Shown one piece after another: positions 32,829 to 43,780 of a stretch of 64,000 nucleotides of DNA; within the stretch, counting starts at the first letter, position 1; each line of letters begins with the position of its first letter. This stretch comes from Terebella lapidaria. Taxonomy: Eukaryota > Annelida > Polychaeta > Terebellida > Terebellidae. The notes beneath the pieces were generated by a model. It saw only the letters and a program-made list of their open reading frames with translations. It was not told where the DNA came from and made no database searches. A program made the translations under genes and the position numbers. The stretch covers positions 4,898,001-4,962,000 of the forward strand of contig OX424561.1 in the NCBI GenBank assembly GCA_949152475.1, read 5' to 3'.

Positions 32829-35267
32829 CTACTGGTTTTCCGACTCCTCGTCTGCTAAACTGTTCCGCTCACCAATCTCCTCGATTAGTCGACTCAAGCG
32901 CTCCTCCTTGGTCCGAGGTGGCGGCCGATCTGGACACTGGTACTTCCGATGACCCGGCTTCCCACAGTACCAACAGTCATCTGGTCCCGGCCTAGCGCTT
33001 GGTCCCTTGTTCTCAGCAGTGGCGGCCCTCGGCTTGATGGATAGCACCTGCTCACACAGCTCGATTAGTCGATCCAGCTTCCTGTCTTGGCTCTCAAAGA
33101 GCCCCTTGAAGTAGGGAAGTCTGGGTAGACCCGCTACGTTCGGCTGGTTGCTCTGCTGCCCACTGGTGGTAATCTCGCCTCCCTGCTGGTTCTTTAATAG
33201 CTGTAGGACCCGTCCTAGAGCTGGCTCGGAGTCCTCCGACTCTATGGACATCACCGGCTTCCCAGGCTTGGGTTTGACACATTCGTACTGGGTCACGAAC
33301 GCTATGGCCTCCTCCATGGTCTTCATCTTCCTCATGAGCGCCATCACCTTCATGTCCCCATCTGGATGGCCCTTCCAGAAGTGGTCTAAGGCGATAGCCT
33401 CCTGAGCTGCGGAGTTCAGATCCGGATAACCACGGCCGGCCAGTCGCTGCAACTCATAGCCGTACTGCTGGGGTGTCTCTGCCTTCCTGCGGGTTCTCTG
33501 TCCCAAGGTCGCCTTGTAGGACTCCTCCTGACAGTCAGGGTCGAATCGTAGGGTCAGCTTGCCGGTCAGAACGTCGATGTCCCTCCGGTCTGCAGGACTC
33601 AGGCTGGTCAGCATTCGTCGCGCCTCTCCTGTCAAGCTCCCGGCTAAGTAGACGCCCTGTTCCCGCTTGCTCCATCCGTTGACCTCTGCGATGACGTCAA
33701 AGTGGGCCCCGTACACCGGCCACTCTATGGAAGTCCCATCGAACTTGTCAGGGGTCAGCATCTTCCGGTTCCTTCTGCCGTTCTGATTCCAGGCTGTGCT
33801 GTCCTCGGACGACGAGTCCTCCTGCCTCCGTCTCGGCCTAGGGCTTCGTCGGCGCAGCGGCGGTCCCCGCCTCGGTGGTCTCCTCCCCCGTCCTGGGTAA
33901 CCATGGCTGCTGTCGGTCCCTCCATCAGATGAAGGCCCCTCATCGCCCGATGATGAGGAAGGGTGCTGTCTCCGGCCTCCCTGGGTGACTGAAATAGAAG
34001 CTGGATTTCTCCAGGAGGCTGGCTGTCTCGGTTGTCGACTGGGTGAAGACCTCTCTCTTCCGCGAACGCTGTCTTCCGCGAACCCTCCGCGAACACTGTC
34101 TTCCGCGAACCTTCCGCGAACGGACTCCTCCGCCAACAGCTCCCGAAGAAGTTCTTCCGCGAACAGGCTTCTTCCGCGAACGCCGTCTTCCGCGAGTCTT
34201 CCGCGAACGGGCTCGTCCGCCAAGATGTCTCGGAGACGTCCCTCCACAAAAGATGTACGTCCGCGAACGCCATCTTCCGCGAGTCCTCCGCGAACCGGCT
34301 CATCCGCGAATGGTCTTCCCCGTCTACTCTGAAAAACTGGAAAGGAAGATTGGTCGCCTGGATCACTCCTTTCGTCGAGCCGCCGTCTGGGTGAAGACTC
34401 CTCTCTTCCGCGAACACTCTCTTCCGCGAGTCGTCCTCGTCCGCGAACGTGGTCGTCCGCGAAGGGCCCTCCCCGGTCACAAGCGTCCTCGTCACCAAAG
34501 ACTCCCCCTCGCCCACGAGCCCGTTCATCCACGAAGGATCCCCGGCTGCAAGCATCCCTGTCGCCGAAGAATGCCTCTCGTCCGCGAATGTTCTCTTCCG
34601 CGAAAAGTCCTCTCCCTCTCGAGCTGCTCTCTTGGGTCAGAGCCCAAGTAACCCGTCCTCCAGTCACTCCCGTTTGTCGACTCGTCACACCAGACCGCTG
34701 CCCTGTTGCATCAGACTGCTGCTGGGACTGGTCCCAAAGCCGTCTCAATGCTGCATTCTCTGGAGGTGCCACACTTGGACTCTGCTCCGGTAGCTGTAGC
34801 CGATCCCTCCTCGCCCAGATTTCGCCGTCCTCCCCGTCCAGATTGACGTACTCCGGTCCCAGCACTCGTCGGAACTCGGGGCCCCTCCTAACGCTCTCAA
34901 GGTAGGTTGACCTCTCCCTGTCTCGATCGTGCTGCCACCCAGAGTCGTGTCTGAAAAGAAAACGGTTGTCGGGTGTCTGGCTCCGGGGTCTCTGTTGACT
35001 AGCCGACTGGCCCATGGAAGGTCTCGACCTCCCTGGTTGCTCCTCACTCGTCGAAACGTCCCGTCTACCCCTGGCTGTGAAGCTGCTCTTCCGCGAACGG
35101 TCGTCTTCCGCGAACGTTGTCTTCCGCGAACGGTCGTCGGCCTCTTCCGCCAAGGTCGTCTTCCGCGAACCGCTGTCTTCCTCGTCCGCAAGTGAGGCCG
35201 TCCGTGAAGAGTCTTCCTCTTCACCTCCTGTCTTCCCTGAGGCAGTTTCGTCGTTTTCGCCGGACAT
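32829..35267 (-). CDS. gag: Gag-like protein with low-complexity N-terminal half and CCHC knuckle
   Basis: 812 residues from the preferred ATG at 35267, the first start after the primer site. The frame is also open upstream to an ATG inside the LTR at 35369. About the first 450 residues are Ser/Arg/Glu-rich and full of FAED, SRK and VRGR phrases, all translations of the same TTCCGCGAACG DNA motif read in three frames. A retrotransposon capsid-like region follows, beginning near DKFDGTSIEWPVY and running through AETPQQYGYELQRLA. A single zinc knuckle CWYCGKPGHRKYQC (CX2CX4HX4C, about residues 765-778) lies near the C-terminus. Expected role: particle assembly and RNA packaging. The frame is intact. 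The protease ORF begins 23 nt beyond the stop in another frame. Confidence 0.85.
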   Translation of the reverse strand: MSGENDETASGKTGGEEEDSSRTASLADEEDSGSRKTTLAEEADDRSRKTTFAEDDRSRKSSFTARGRRDVSTSEEQPGRSRPSMGQSASQQRPRSQTPDNRFLFRHDSGWQHDRDRERSTYLESVRRGPEFRRVLGPEYVNLDGEDGEIWARRDRLQLPEQSPSVAPPENAALRRLWDQSQQQSDATGQRSGVTSRQTGVTGGRVTWALTQESSSRGRGLFAEENIRGREAFFGDRDACSRGSFVDERARGRGGVFGDEDACDRGGPFADDHVRGRGRLAEESVRGREESSPRRRLDERSDPGDQSSFPVFQSRRGRPFADEPVRGGLAEDGVRGRTSFVEGRLRDILADEPVRGRLAEDGVRGRSLFAEELLRELLAEESVRGRFAEDSVRGGFAEDSVRGRERSSPSRQPRQPASWRNPASISVTQGGRRQHPSSSSGDEGPSSDGGTDSSHGYPGRGRRPPRRGPPLRRRSPRPRRRQEDSSSEDSTAWNQNGRRNRKMLTPDKFDGTSIEWPVYGAHFDVIAEVNGWSKREQGVYLAGSLTGEARRMLTSLSPADRRDIDVLTGKLTLRFDPDCQEESYKATLGQRTRRKAETPQQYGYELQRLAGRGYPDLNSAAQEAIALDHFWKGHPDGDMKVMALMRKMKTMEEAIAFVTQYECVKPKPGKPVMSIESEDSEPALGRVLQLLKNQQGGEITTSGQQSNQPNVAGLPRLPYFKGLFESQDRKLDRLIELCEQVLSIKPRAATAENKGPSARPGPDDCWYCGKPGHRKYQCPDRPPPRTKEERLSRLIEEIGERNSLADEESENQ
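34056..34610 (-). repeat. TTCCGCGAACG motif cluster inside gag
   Basis: Dozens of exact or one-off copies of CTTCCGCGAACG (plus-strand spelling) interrupt the gag coding sequence. A second cluster lies at 35086-35175. On the coding strand the motif can read FAE, SRK or VRG, and all three occur, so copies lie in all three frames without breaking the ORF. Confidence 0.9.
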
Positions 35268-35309
35268 GAGTGATGCTGAGGTTCGTTCCCTGGCAGTAGA
35301 CCCTCGGGG

Positions 35310-35327
35310 ATCCTGGTCACGGCACCA
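35310..35327 (-). promoter_or_regulatory. Primer binding site for tRNA-His
   Basis: TGGTGCCGTGACCAGGAT on the minus strand lies 3 nt inside the 5' LTR. It is complementary to the 3' end of an animal tRNA-His (acceptor strand TCACGGC, discriminator A, then CCA). The match was recognised from memory of fly tRNA-His and not searched. Confidence 0.8.
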
Positions 35328-35330
35328 AGT

Positions 35331-36325
35331 TGTGACGTTTGGTAATGACTTGTTTTCGGTGTGGCCCAAAAAACCTGGTTTCTCTGATCGTATAGACTTT
35401 ATGTAACTCCCGCTCGTTGTGATTCGAGAGCCGTCACTAAATTGGTGTCCCCCAACGCTGGTGTATCATCACTCCGTAGCTTACCGGCTTCACTTAGGCA
35501 AGAAGCAACTCAGATGTAAATAAATTGAAGATTTATATACATCAAATCAACTTACAATTGTATGGCTGGTCACCCACGTTCAGACATGGAGCACTGTATG
35601 ATCACATTTCAAAAATAAATAGTGCACGAGGGCACAACTAAAAAGAGTTCTTAGCCGGCGGCGTCTCTCTGTCCCTTCCTGTTGAAGTTTCCCGTCCCGT
35701 TTAGTCGAATGGTTTCTCCAGGTAGTCGGTCTAATCCCGGTTGACTCTAAGGCCCTGAAGAAGGAGTCGTCCGCACGGAGTTCGTCGAGTCCCTTGGCTG
35801 TGGCGGTGACGATCTCCCCACGGTCGATGTCGCTGTTGCAGTGCTCTCAGAGCGGCCATCCGCTCTCCCTTATATAGCCAGGGTGGCTGCGCGCGCATCT
35901 TCGTTCGCGAACGTATCTTCCGCACTCTTCTCCACGTGGTGAAGACTGCGTCCGCGAACGGTTCTTCCGCGAAGGCTCCTCTTCCGCGAACGGTGCTTCC
36001 GCGACTGATGCTTCCGCTGATGATGCTTCCGCAATCGTGCTTCCGCGAACGGTTCTTCCGCGAACGATGCTTCCGCTGATGATGCTTCCGCAATCGTGCT
36101 TCCGCGAACGGTTCTTCCGCGAACGATGCTTCCGCTGCTGATGCTTCCGCAATCGTGCTTCCGCGAACGGTTCTTCCGCTAACGATGCTTCCGCTGATGA
36201 TGCTTCCGCAATCGTGCTTCCGCGAACGGTTCTTCCGCGAACGGTGTCTTCGCAAGTGGACTTTGTAGATCACGTGACCGTTCCTAACGAACGTTTCAGC
36301 GCGGCAGTTGCATGGTTTTGTTACA
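35331..36325 (-). repeat. 5' LTR (995 bp)
   Basis: On the minus strand it runs TGTAACAAAACC...CCAAACGTCACA, the usual TG...CA ends. U3 carries a run of ~59-bp units built from CTTCCGCGAACG-type motifs (35912-36245), followed by a TATA box at 35869-35876. It lacks the 18-bp GTGACGTACAAATATGAA present in the 3' LTR at about 28186. Long open frames across the LTR are by-products of the motif array, which has no stop in any minus-strand frame. Confidence 0.95.
35869..35876 (-). promoter_or_regulatory. TATA box of the 5' LTR
   Basis: TATATAAG on the minus strand, downstream of the motif array (the nearest motif ends about 30 bp upstream). Transcription would start near 35840, leaving about 570 nt of leader before the preferred gag ATG. 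The equivalent box in the 3' LTR is at 28494-28501. Confidence 0.7.
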
Positions 36326-36329
36326 ACTA

Positions 36330-36699
36330 TATATCTCACCAATAAGAAAAGCCTTCATAATAATATTATTTAAAGTCATGATTAAACTTATACTCAGTCA
36401 AGCAATTACACTATATCTACAATTTACTCAACGAAGTTACAATCAAAAAGCCTCTTGAAGCAATATTCACATTTTCCCTTCAGAATTGCTGTAGTTTTGG
36501 GATAAAATTTAGCTTGGTATTTAGCTTCATCTTCCTTTGGTGTAAACAATGTTGCAAGAAAGAACACCATATAACCCCATTTAAAAATATACATAATAAT
36601 TCACGACCAATGAAGTTATTCTGGCAAATGCAAAATGTGTGTCCAAGTCTGTCCAAATCAGTCTCTACTAATCTACGTATTATGATATGTGACTGACGC
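36330..36699. other. No gene recognised
   Basis: AT-rich flank of the retrotransposon. No repeats or coding potential seen. Confidence 0.4.
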
Positions 36700-37275
36700 A
36701 TAGGTGATCCAATCTGAATGACACTATTAGAATCAAAGTCAAAGCCATGTGAATATCACGAACACTCAGCTAGTTGAGTATGAAAAGAGGTGCTCTCGAA
36801 CAGTGAGCATCCCCTGCGCCCACATGCGACACCCATTGTGGTATCCATACTGGCAAACTGAGACAAAAAATATGCACAAAATTACGCTGATGCGATGAAA
36901 TCTACCCTCATATGTGAGGCATGCTTATTGTAACCTTCATCCAGATCTTAGTGTCGACCATAAACTTATTGGGTCATTACTACTCAGGAAAATTGACAAT
37001 ATGAAAAATAAAAATTCTCACGTTTTTCATAATTATATCCTTTACACGATTTCCTCTTAGGTCAATATGGAAGTAATTATAAAAACATGAAACTGGCATT
37101 TTGAGGATCGAATATTTCTTCGATTTCCAGTTCACCTGGGTATACCCGGTGTAGTGATACGACGAATTCATCTGTATACCAATAATAGTGGGGTTCGCAT
37201 GAATCAGTACTCATTTGAATGCCAAACATTTGTTGGAAAATTACAGTACACCACCAAACACGGTGCAAAATCCGT
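36700..37275 (-). pseudogene. RT-element relic with deleted palm
   Basis: The minus strand encodes VIFQQMFGIQMSTDS (the RT FQQ..GIPMGT motif, altered) joined to YTDEFVVSLHRVYPGELEIEE (the YIDDVLSLN..YP.ELEI region), then in a shifted frame YFHIDLRG and HIVNFPE. The 3' UTR block follows: GGTGTCGCATGTGGGCGCAGG...GAGCACCT (reverse of 36790-36850), also seen at 25.1, 53.9 and 61.2 kb. The catalytic YIDD is reduced to YTDE and intervening residues are lost, so it is dead. The transposon at 37618 inserted about 340 bp beyond it. Confidence 0.65.
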
Positions 37276-37617
37276 GTTTTTTTTTTACCCAAAAATCTGA
37301 GTTGCGATTAAGCCACAAATTATTTATAATATCATTTACCATTTTATGGAAAATGATTGTTGACCTGAACCACGAGGAATAGCAGTGTAGATGTGTAAAA
37401 TTCCTATGTTCAACTTATGCACATTCAAGATTTCAGATTATGTATCAATTTATTTGAGTTCTTCAAATGGTTTACACCATTTCTGACATGCCGTGTCAAA
37501 ATATTTCTAGAGGCATTCCTTCGCTGCAGCTCAGTTGGAAGTGATGAAGTGGCTTTGTGGTACACACATCTGAACCTGCAGTACAACGCTGTTGGCATGG
37601 CAATGCGTGTGTGTATA

Positions 37618-37671
37618 CTCTCTATTCACGTCTCGCGCGATCACGCACCAAAACGAGGCTTGGTACGCAAA
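37618..37671 (+). repeat. Left TIR of the ISL2EU-type element
   Basis: Starts CTCTCTATTCACG and ends GGCTTGGTACGCAAA. The ATG of the transposase gene lies 18 bp inside it, at 37689. Confidence 0.8.
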
Positions 37672-37688
37672 CTGACGAGACGGCAGCG

Positions 37689-39742
37689 ATGGCAGCACAC
37701 CACTGCTGTGTTCCCTGCTGCACGAACGATTCTCGCTACGATGTTGATAAAAAGTTCCACACGATAAAAATCAACGGAAGGCTTGGATTGTGAAAATCGC
37801 CGGGACTTAGGGAAAAACTTCAAGGTATTTTATGAATTTTTAGCGTCGATTGATTTGTTTACTGAGCGAAAATAGGGGTTCTGTAGTATCATACATCAGT
37901 CACACAGTCAAGCACAGTGCTTGATATACAGTATTGTAGTTTTGCAGTGTGGTCGATCAAAACATTATTGATTATCGTGATTCGTTACGGTAATAAATTG
38001 ACATAATTTGTGTAAGACCTCGACTTAGCTAGTATTTGTCAAAATTATGTATAATTTTAATTTAGAATCTACGACAAATACTCATATAACAAATCAGCAT
38101 GATCAGTAGTACACGTATAATCTCGGTTCAAAGATTTTCAGTCATTCACTTGACTCATTCATGAATTACTTCAGGTATCTGCGGCAACCCGTGTATGTTC
38201 AGCTCACTTTCGCGCAGAAGACTTCCTCAAAACTCTGACAGGCCTGACACGATTGAAATCTGGAGTGGTGCCTTCTGTGTTTGACTGGACGAAAGTCACG
38301 CCTGAATGTGCTGGTCGACAGAGACGCAGGTAAATAACTGGGTAATGTGAAAAAATGGCATACACAGTGATTCCTAGGTTATGCATACTATATAAACATG
38401 ATAAAGTTGGTATTAAATAGTATGCATAACCTAACTATTTAAAGTTGGTATTAAAACTACCGGTATTTGACATTTAACATGTTTATGATTGCACTTAAAA
38501 GTAGTTTACTAATAGTTTATGTATTTATGTATGCACATATTGAGTAAGACCAAAAAAGTTACATTTTGCTTCAACATGCAATGTTAACTTCTTGTCAGGC
38601 TAGCAAGTGAGGAGCCAGGGAGTTCCTGTGATCCACCTAGTGGGGATGATTCCACAGACATGACTGTGGATGGAGTGGAGTGTCACCGTCCTGTGGCATC
38701 AAATGATCATGATTACACATCCAAGCCATTGTCAGCAGAAGAACAGCTACAAGCTGCGCAGGAAGAAATCGCCAGACTTGAGGCTAGGGTCATGGAATTG
38801 AAGCGAGACAAGTTCTTCCTGGAGCGTTTTTCTTCTGATCCACAATCTATCAGCTTCTATACTGGCTTCAAGGACTATGAGACACTGAAATGTGTATTCA
38901 CGGCCCTGCAACCAACGGCAACAACTATGATTCGGTGGACTCAAATGCAGAGACATTCCTCAAATAGGGACAATGTTAAAATATGTCTATTCAGTGATTC
39001 ATGTTTACCTCTTATCGATCAGTTTTTCATGTTCTTGTGTAGAGTGAGACAGGGTTTCCCTGAGAAAGATTTGTCTGTTAGATTTGGTTTATCTCAGGCT
39101 TCAGTTAGTAGATTGTTGATTACCTGGGCCAATTATTTGTACTTTATGTTGGGAAGTTTGGAGATCTGGCCTTCTCGAAGTATTGTTGATAAACATATGC
39201 CAGAATGTTTCCGTAAGACCTATCCGAGGACAAGAGTTATCATAGATTGTACAGAAGTCAAGGTACAGACTCCAAGTTCTAAGGTGTTGAACTCAGAAAT
39301 TTACTCAAACTACAAGAGTCACACCACCTTCAAAGGACTGGTTGGAATAACACCATGTGGTGTCGTGTCATTTGTGAGTACTCTTTATACAGGTGCAATT
39401 GCAGACAAGGAGATCACTTCTAAATCTGGAATGTTGGACTTAATTGAACCAGAAGATCAAGTCATGGCAGACAAAGGCTTTCTCATACAGGACTTACTGG
39501 ATGCTAAAAAGGCCTCCTTAGTCATCCCACCCTTCTTGGGGAAGAAAGGAAAGTTCAGTGCCAGTGAAGTTTCCCAGACTCATGAGATTGCCAGGCTACG
39601 GATACACGTGGAGCGAGCCATCAGGAGGATCAAAGAGTATCACATGTTTGACGGAGTTGTTCCGCTCTCCCTGGCTGCATCTATCAATCAGGTCTGGACT
39701 GTATGTTCTATCCTGACCAATTTCCGTGGACCTTTATTTTAG
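37689..39742 (+). pseudogene. THAP-DDE transposase gene, three exons, exon 1 frameshifted
   Basis: Predicted exons are 37689-37824, 38175-38329 and 38599-39742, with GT-AG introns and matching phases between exons 2 and 3. Exon 1 begins a THAP zinc-binding domain (MAAHHCCVPCCTNDSRYD). Its frame then shifts: the residues expected next (KAWIVKI, then LGKNFK) are visible in two other frames, and the exon is 136 bp, not a multiple of three. Exon 2 completes the THAP domain with VCSAHF and VVPSVF. Exon 3 encodes a short coiled coil, an HTH (KDLSVRFGLSQASVSRLL) and a DDE_Tnp_4 nuclease. Counting from the internal ATG at 38660, the likely triad is D196 (IIDCTE), D271 (MADKGF) and E318 (HVERAIRRIK). 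Exons 2-3 are intact. A sequencing error in exon 1 cannot be excluded. Confidence 0.8.
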
Positions 39743-40666
39743 TCTGCTGTATGATAGCCTGTATTTGACATGTATGACCAGTACCTAAAACCACACACAT
39801 GTAACTGTGAACCTTGTGTGTAGTGATAGTGATGGTACATGTGGCAGATGTGTGTAATTCTGACAAGATTGAAAGTGTAAATTTTTGTCATTTTCAGAAA
39901 AAAAATACCAGGGACTATTTTTTGGTCGTGTATTCCAAATTGTGTTAGTATCAAATTTCACCATGTTCATCTGGACAGGCAAGAGTAATTTTGAAGTTTT
40001 ATAGAGGAGCTTACCATGCTATTTTAACAGAACTGTACTAGTATTGTTATAATAATACCTAGTTATTTGTTTACAACTTTCCATGCAACTCATATTCCAA
40101 CGGTTCAACCTGTAAGTACTAAGAGACTTTGAGACAACATCTGAATCCTGTATCACGTTTATTCATTTCTTGTCTTGTCAAATCAGTGCAAAATATCATC
40201 CCAGTACAATTTCATGCATACCTAGAGACATCTGGTGTGCCCGAAAACCTGATGTCAAGCCAATATCGTGTGAGACTTCTGTGACCCACTACATTGCTAT
40301 ATTTACATGTTGTATATTAAATCAGACTATTAAGACTCTCTGGTATACACATGGATTTTTCACGAATACACACACACCAAGAGTTTACATGTACCCGTTA
40401 GGTTCTTTATTGGAACATATGTATATTCAATTGTGTGTTGTCATAATTATATCTTCATTGATGCACACAAACCAATCTCATATTTTTTCATTCATGTCAG
40501 TATTGTGGAAATTCAATAAAGAAATGAATTTGATTAAATCAGTAGTTGTTAATTTTGCCGCACAGTTACACTGGAGAACATCATCATGAAAACATTCAGA
40601 ACCAGTCTCTGCATTTTCTGGAAGTATTAACTAGTGCAATTTGATTTTCAACATGAATACGTTCAC

Positions 40667-43600
40667 TTAAACTTTACAGAATTCTGGAAGATAGTACTGG
40701 AAGTAAAAGGAATCTAGGGCAGTTTTCATTTCCACCCAAAAATCGTTATCATAAACGATACGTTCTAAATGATAATCATTTCGGCATTTAACCAAAAAGT
40801 CACACCACTCCATCCCAGTCAAGGCCATCTGACCCATCACTTGATGGTAATAATCATGAGTGTTTTTCAGCTTGTAGCTTCCAGTGCTTGTTTTCTTCAG
40901 GTACGGGCAATCTGCAAATATGTCCTTGTTAGGGCACTTGATTTCGAGGAGGCCGTGTGGGTTGTCTGCGTTTGGTTGGAGGACCTTCCTGTCGGGCGAT
41001 GTTCCAAGGTGTGGGGCTGAAGGGTTGATGACAAATCCACACATATACACGTTGTTGCCAGTGATGTCCGCGTAGAGTTTTGCTGCCTCAGGCTCATGAC
41101 TGATGCCATACTTCATGGCAGCTGTTTGAATGTTTTTGCCAGACAACAGCCTTCTGGCCAGAGTTACGTGGTCTTTCTGTCGGACAAAAATTTGCTTGAA
41201 TACAGAGGATGTCAGGCGGTTTTTGCGAACATCGTGCCACGTTTTTTTCATGCTTTGATCTCGCGTGGTGATCTCAATGTCTTCAGCCTGCTCAGCACTC
41301 AGATGCAGGCCATAAAAAACTTCCTGTTCTGCCTGGGACAGCACACGGTGATAGCTGGATGTTTGACGTGGGAGTCCAAAAGCTGGGAATGATGGGTGAC
41401 CTAGATAGAGGATGATATCGCCAGTCCTCTGCTCGAGCCTCTGCTGGTATGACAGTACTGATCCATATGGCACTAGGCTAAACTTGCTTGATACCGACGG
41501 AGGATCCGGAGACATCGGTAGCACCTTGAGGATCTGGGCATCACTCTTGATGGCTGCCAGTTGCTCCACTAGTGACGTGGTGAATGCTGCACTTGGTACA
41601 GGCGTTGGCACTGGACAGTAGACGTTTGGAAGGATGCCCTCTGCCACACGTCTTCTCTTCGTAGGCTCATGTCCAGGCTTGATCTTGTTGATTTGTAGGG
41701 AATCAACCGGCTTGTGTGAAAGTCCTTCAGTTCGCTGGGGAATGTGCCATGTCTGAGGTAGGGACGTCTTGCTCTGTATCGCAGGAACAGATTTCAGCCC
41801 AAGCTTGAGAAAGTGACAAAGCAGGTACAAGAGTCCAACACTATGGCTGCAGTGACCATCGCATGCTTTGCACTCGCACTCCGACGACTCGATTGTCACA
41901 GGGTCGGTGTTGGTCAGCGTCACCTGCAAATTACAATTAAAATAAATTTTTGTTTTGCATTGAACATGTTTTAGATGAGGATGACAAATGAAGTACATAA
42001 ATAAAATGTTAAAATGTGACTTTATAGCATCTTAACTACTGCATAATCACAAGTCTCATCAGATGTATACTATACAACTAACTTTATTTAAAGTGTCTGA
42101 AACAACACATTTATCTGAAGCTTCAGGCATACTATGGACAGTTTGGACACATGCCTTGCTGATTCCCCCTTGCAAAAACAACAACAACGAAACTCAGTAT
42201 CTAAAATAAAACATCAACCATGTTGGGGACAATTCCAAGTAAAATGAACAAATGAAAGATGGAACAGCCAACACTTATTTCCAACAACAATTCAACAAAC
42301 ATGAGGACAGCGTGTAGCTGTTTCACAAACCATTAACTTGTAAGGAGGATTGTTTTTTCGCATGGAAGGATAAGCCCTTGCTCGAATTTTGGATTTGTTG
42401 TCTTCCAACTTCACTAGAACTTTTGTCACAATAACCAAAAACTTTTTAGAAAATTCATGTCCAAAGTATAGTAATCAAATTTTACTTTCTTACAATTAGT
42501 AGGGAAACGTTACAAATAATTGCGTGGCTAATTCATATCGATGCACAAACATGGATTTAAATCTGAACAAATTGAAATGTGGTAATTCAGGAAATATCAC
42601 TTTTGAGACTTTCAGCGCCAAATCGTATATTGAAACAATCTAACCTGTGGTCGAATAGGGCACGCCCATTCATAGTGCTAACATGAAATACAATGACACA
42701 TAACATTAAAATATATACAGGGTAACACAAGAAAGCAAAAATGGTCCGCCCGAAGGGATGACGGTACCAAATGAATAGTCATATGTATGGCTAAATTTAG
42801 TGGGCAATCCGATTTCTCTATGATAATCAATGACAATGATGATGAGTTAATCTGTGGCAGAAAATGATAAATACAAATAAAAATACTAACATACATATGA
42901 CATATGATAAATACTAACATACATATGACTATTCATTTGGTACCGTCATTGACGGTATCAAATGAATAGTCCTATGTATGGCTAACTAAATTGAACATTT
43001 GACACTAGCACATGTAGCGCTATTCACGGGCAGAGCCCTATTCAATCACAGGCTAAAATGTTTCCAAAAGGGGATATTTCCCGCATTATGACATCACACC
43101 CATCATCAGCTGAGTGCATGATTCTCCCTGATTGGCTAATTCGAGCTGTTTGATTTGTAGCATGACAAAACTGCACCATGATGTCAATGTAAACAAACAG
43201 CTGTCAAGTGACAAAGTATGGAGTTGACTTAATATTGAGGGACATACATCGTTGGAAAGAACTGAGAGGGGAAGAAAATGATACACAGTGTGTATTTCAT
43301 GCATTCAAAACATGTTTTGTTCTGAAATAAGTTCACAAATCCTGACCCACGGTGACAGGGTGTCAGGCGAAAACCGTTGTCAGCTCAGGAAGGGACTAAC
43401 ACCAAAGACCTTTGCTAACACTTAACTCTGTTAATGGGCCGAACTAATTTGACACGTATATCACACCGTATGATCAAGAAAATACACTTTCGTTATGTAT
43501 CTGGTGGATTATTGAAGGTATGTTGATCGAATCATGCGACTGACAGCTAACTGAGGGGTCGAGTATGATGTGGGCGATAAAACAGGAATTTGACACTTTA

Positions 43601-43771
43601 CACAGCTGTACCTTCAACGTCGTGTATGTATCCTCCTATAAAGTTTCCATAGCCCTTTTGTTGTTTCGATCGTGGTATTTTTGCAGTGTTATTTGCCCAA
43701 TTGTCGACAATATTTTGCGTAATATCCGGAATATTTCGCAAACTTTTTGTCCAAGATGCGGATGCCGCCAT
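40667..43771 (-). CDS. SWIM-zinc-finger YqaJ-type nuclease, three exons, intact
   Basis: Exons 43612-43771, 42331-42419 and 40667-41923 join in phase with GT-AG introns to 501 codons. Exon 1 begins MAASASWTKSLRN and ends in KGYGNFIGGYIHDVE. Exon 2 carries KIRARAYPSMRKNNPPYKLM. Exon 3 opens with a SWIM finger (C99, C101, C108, H110). It ends in a YqaJ/lambda-exonuclease-like domain with E360 (GISHE), D394 (GTSPDR), E410-x-K412 (LLEIKCP) and Q444 (YYHQVMGQM). All catalytic-type residues are present. The gene runs tail-to-tail with the transposase gene, with about 920 bp between stops. I infer a partner nuclease for element excision or integration. Its exact role in this superfamily is not settled. 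Confidence 0.85.
42759..42990. repeat. Foldback repeat inside nuclease intron 1
   Basis: TGACGGTACCAAATGAATAG (continuing through TCATATGTATG, 42759-42789) has a perfect 31-bp inverted partner at 42918-42948. A third, direct copy with two changes follows at once (42949-42990). ATAAATACTAACATACATATGA is also duplicated at about 42887-42930. It is probably a small foldback MITE with a partly duplicated arm. Confidence 0.7.
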
Positions 43772-43780
43772 CTTTTTTTC

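Larger units (their letters stand above)
27938..36325 (-). mobile_element. Ty3/Gypsy-type LTR retrotransposon, pol-deleted
   Basis: Complete from LTR to LTR on the minus strand and flanked by the 4-bp duplication ACTA (27934-27937 and 36326-36329; one further A also matches). Order along the element is 5' LTR (35331-36325), tRNA-His primer site, gag, protease ORF, scar of pol, accessory zinc-finger ORF, polypurine tract, 3' LTR (27938-28950). The LTRs are about 99 percent identical apart from an 18-bp indel, so insertion was recent. Gypsy affiliation rests on the DTGA protease and the surviving RT start RRLNEVTRKDAYPLP. RT palm, RNase H and integrase are essentially gone, so the copy depends on enzymes from relatives. 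Confidence 0.93.

Noticed and set aside
35310-35327. tRNA-His gene fragment
   Set aside because: Only the last 18 bases complementary to the tRNA 3' end are present, including CCA, at the exact primer-site position. It is a primer binding site, not a tRNA gene.
32829-35369. Gag starting at the ATG inside the LTR (35369)
   Set aside because: That start would make the protein read through the LTR end and primer site. The ATG at 35267 just after the primer site is the usual arrangement, though the longer form cannot be excluded.
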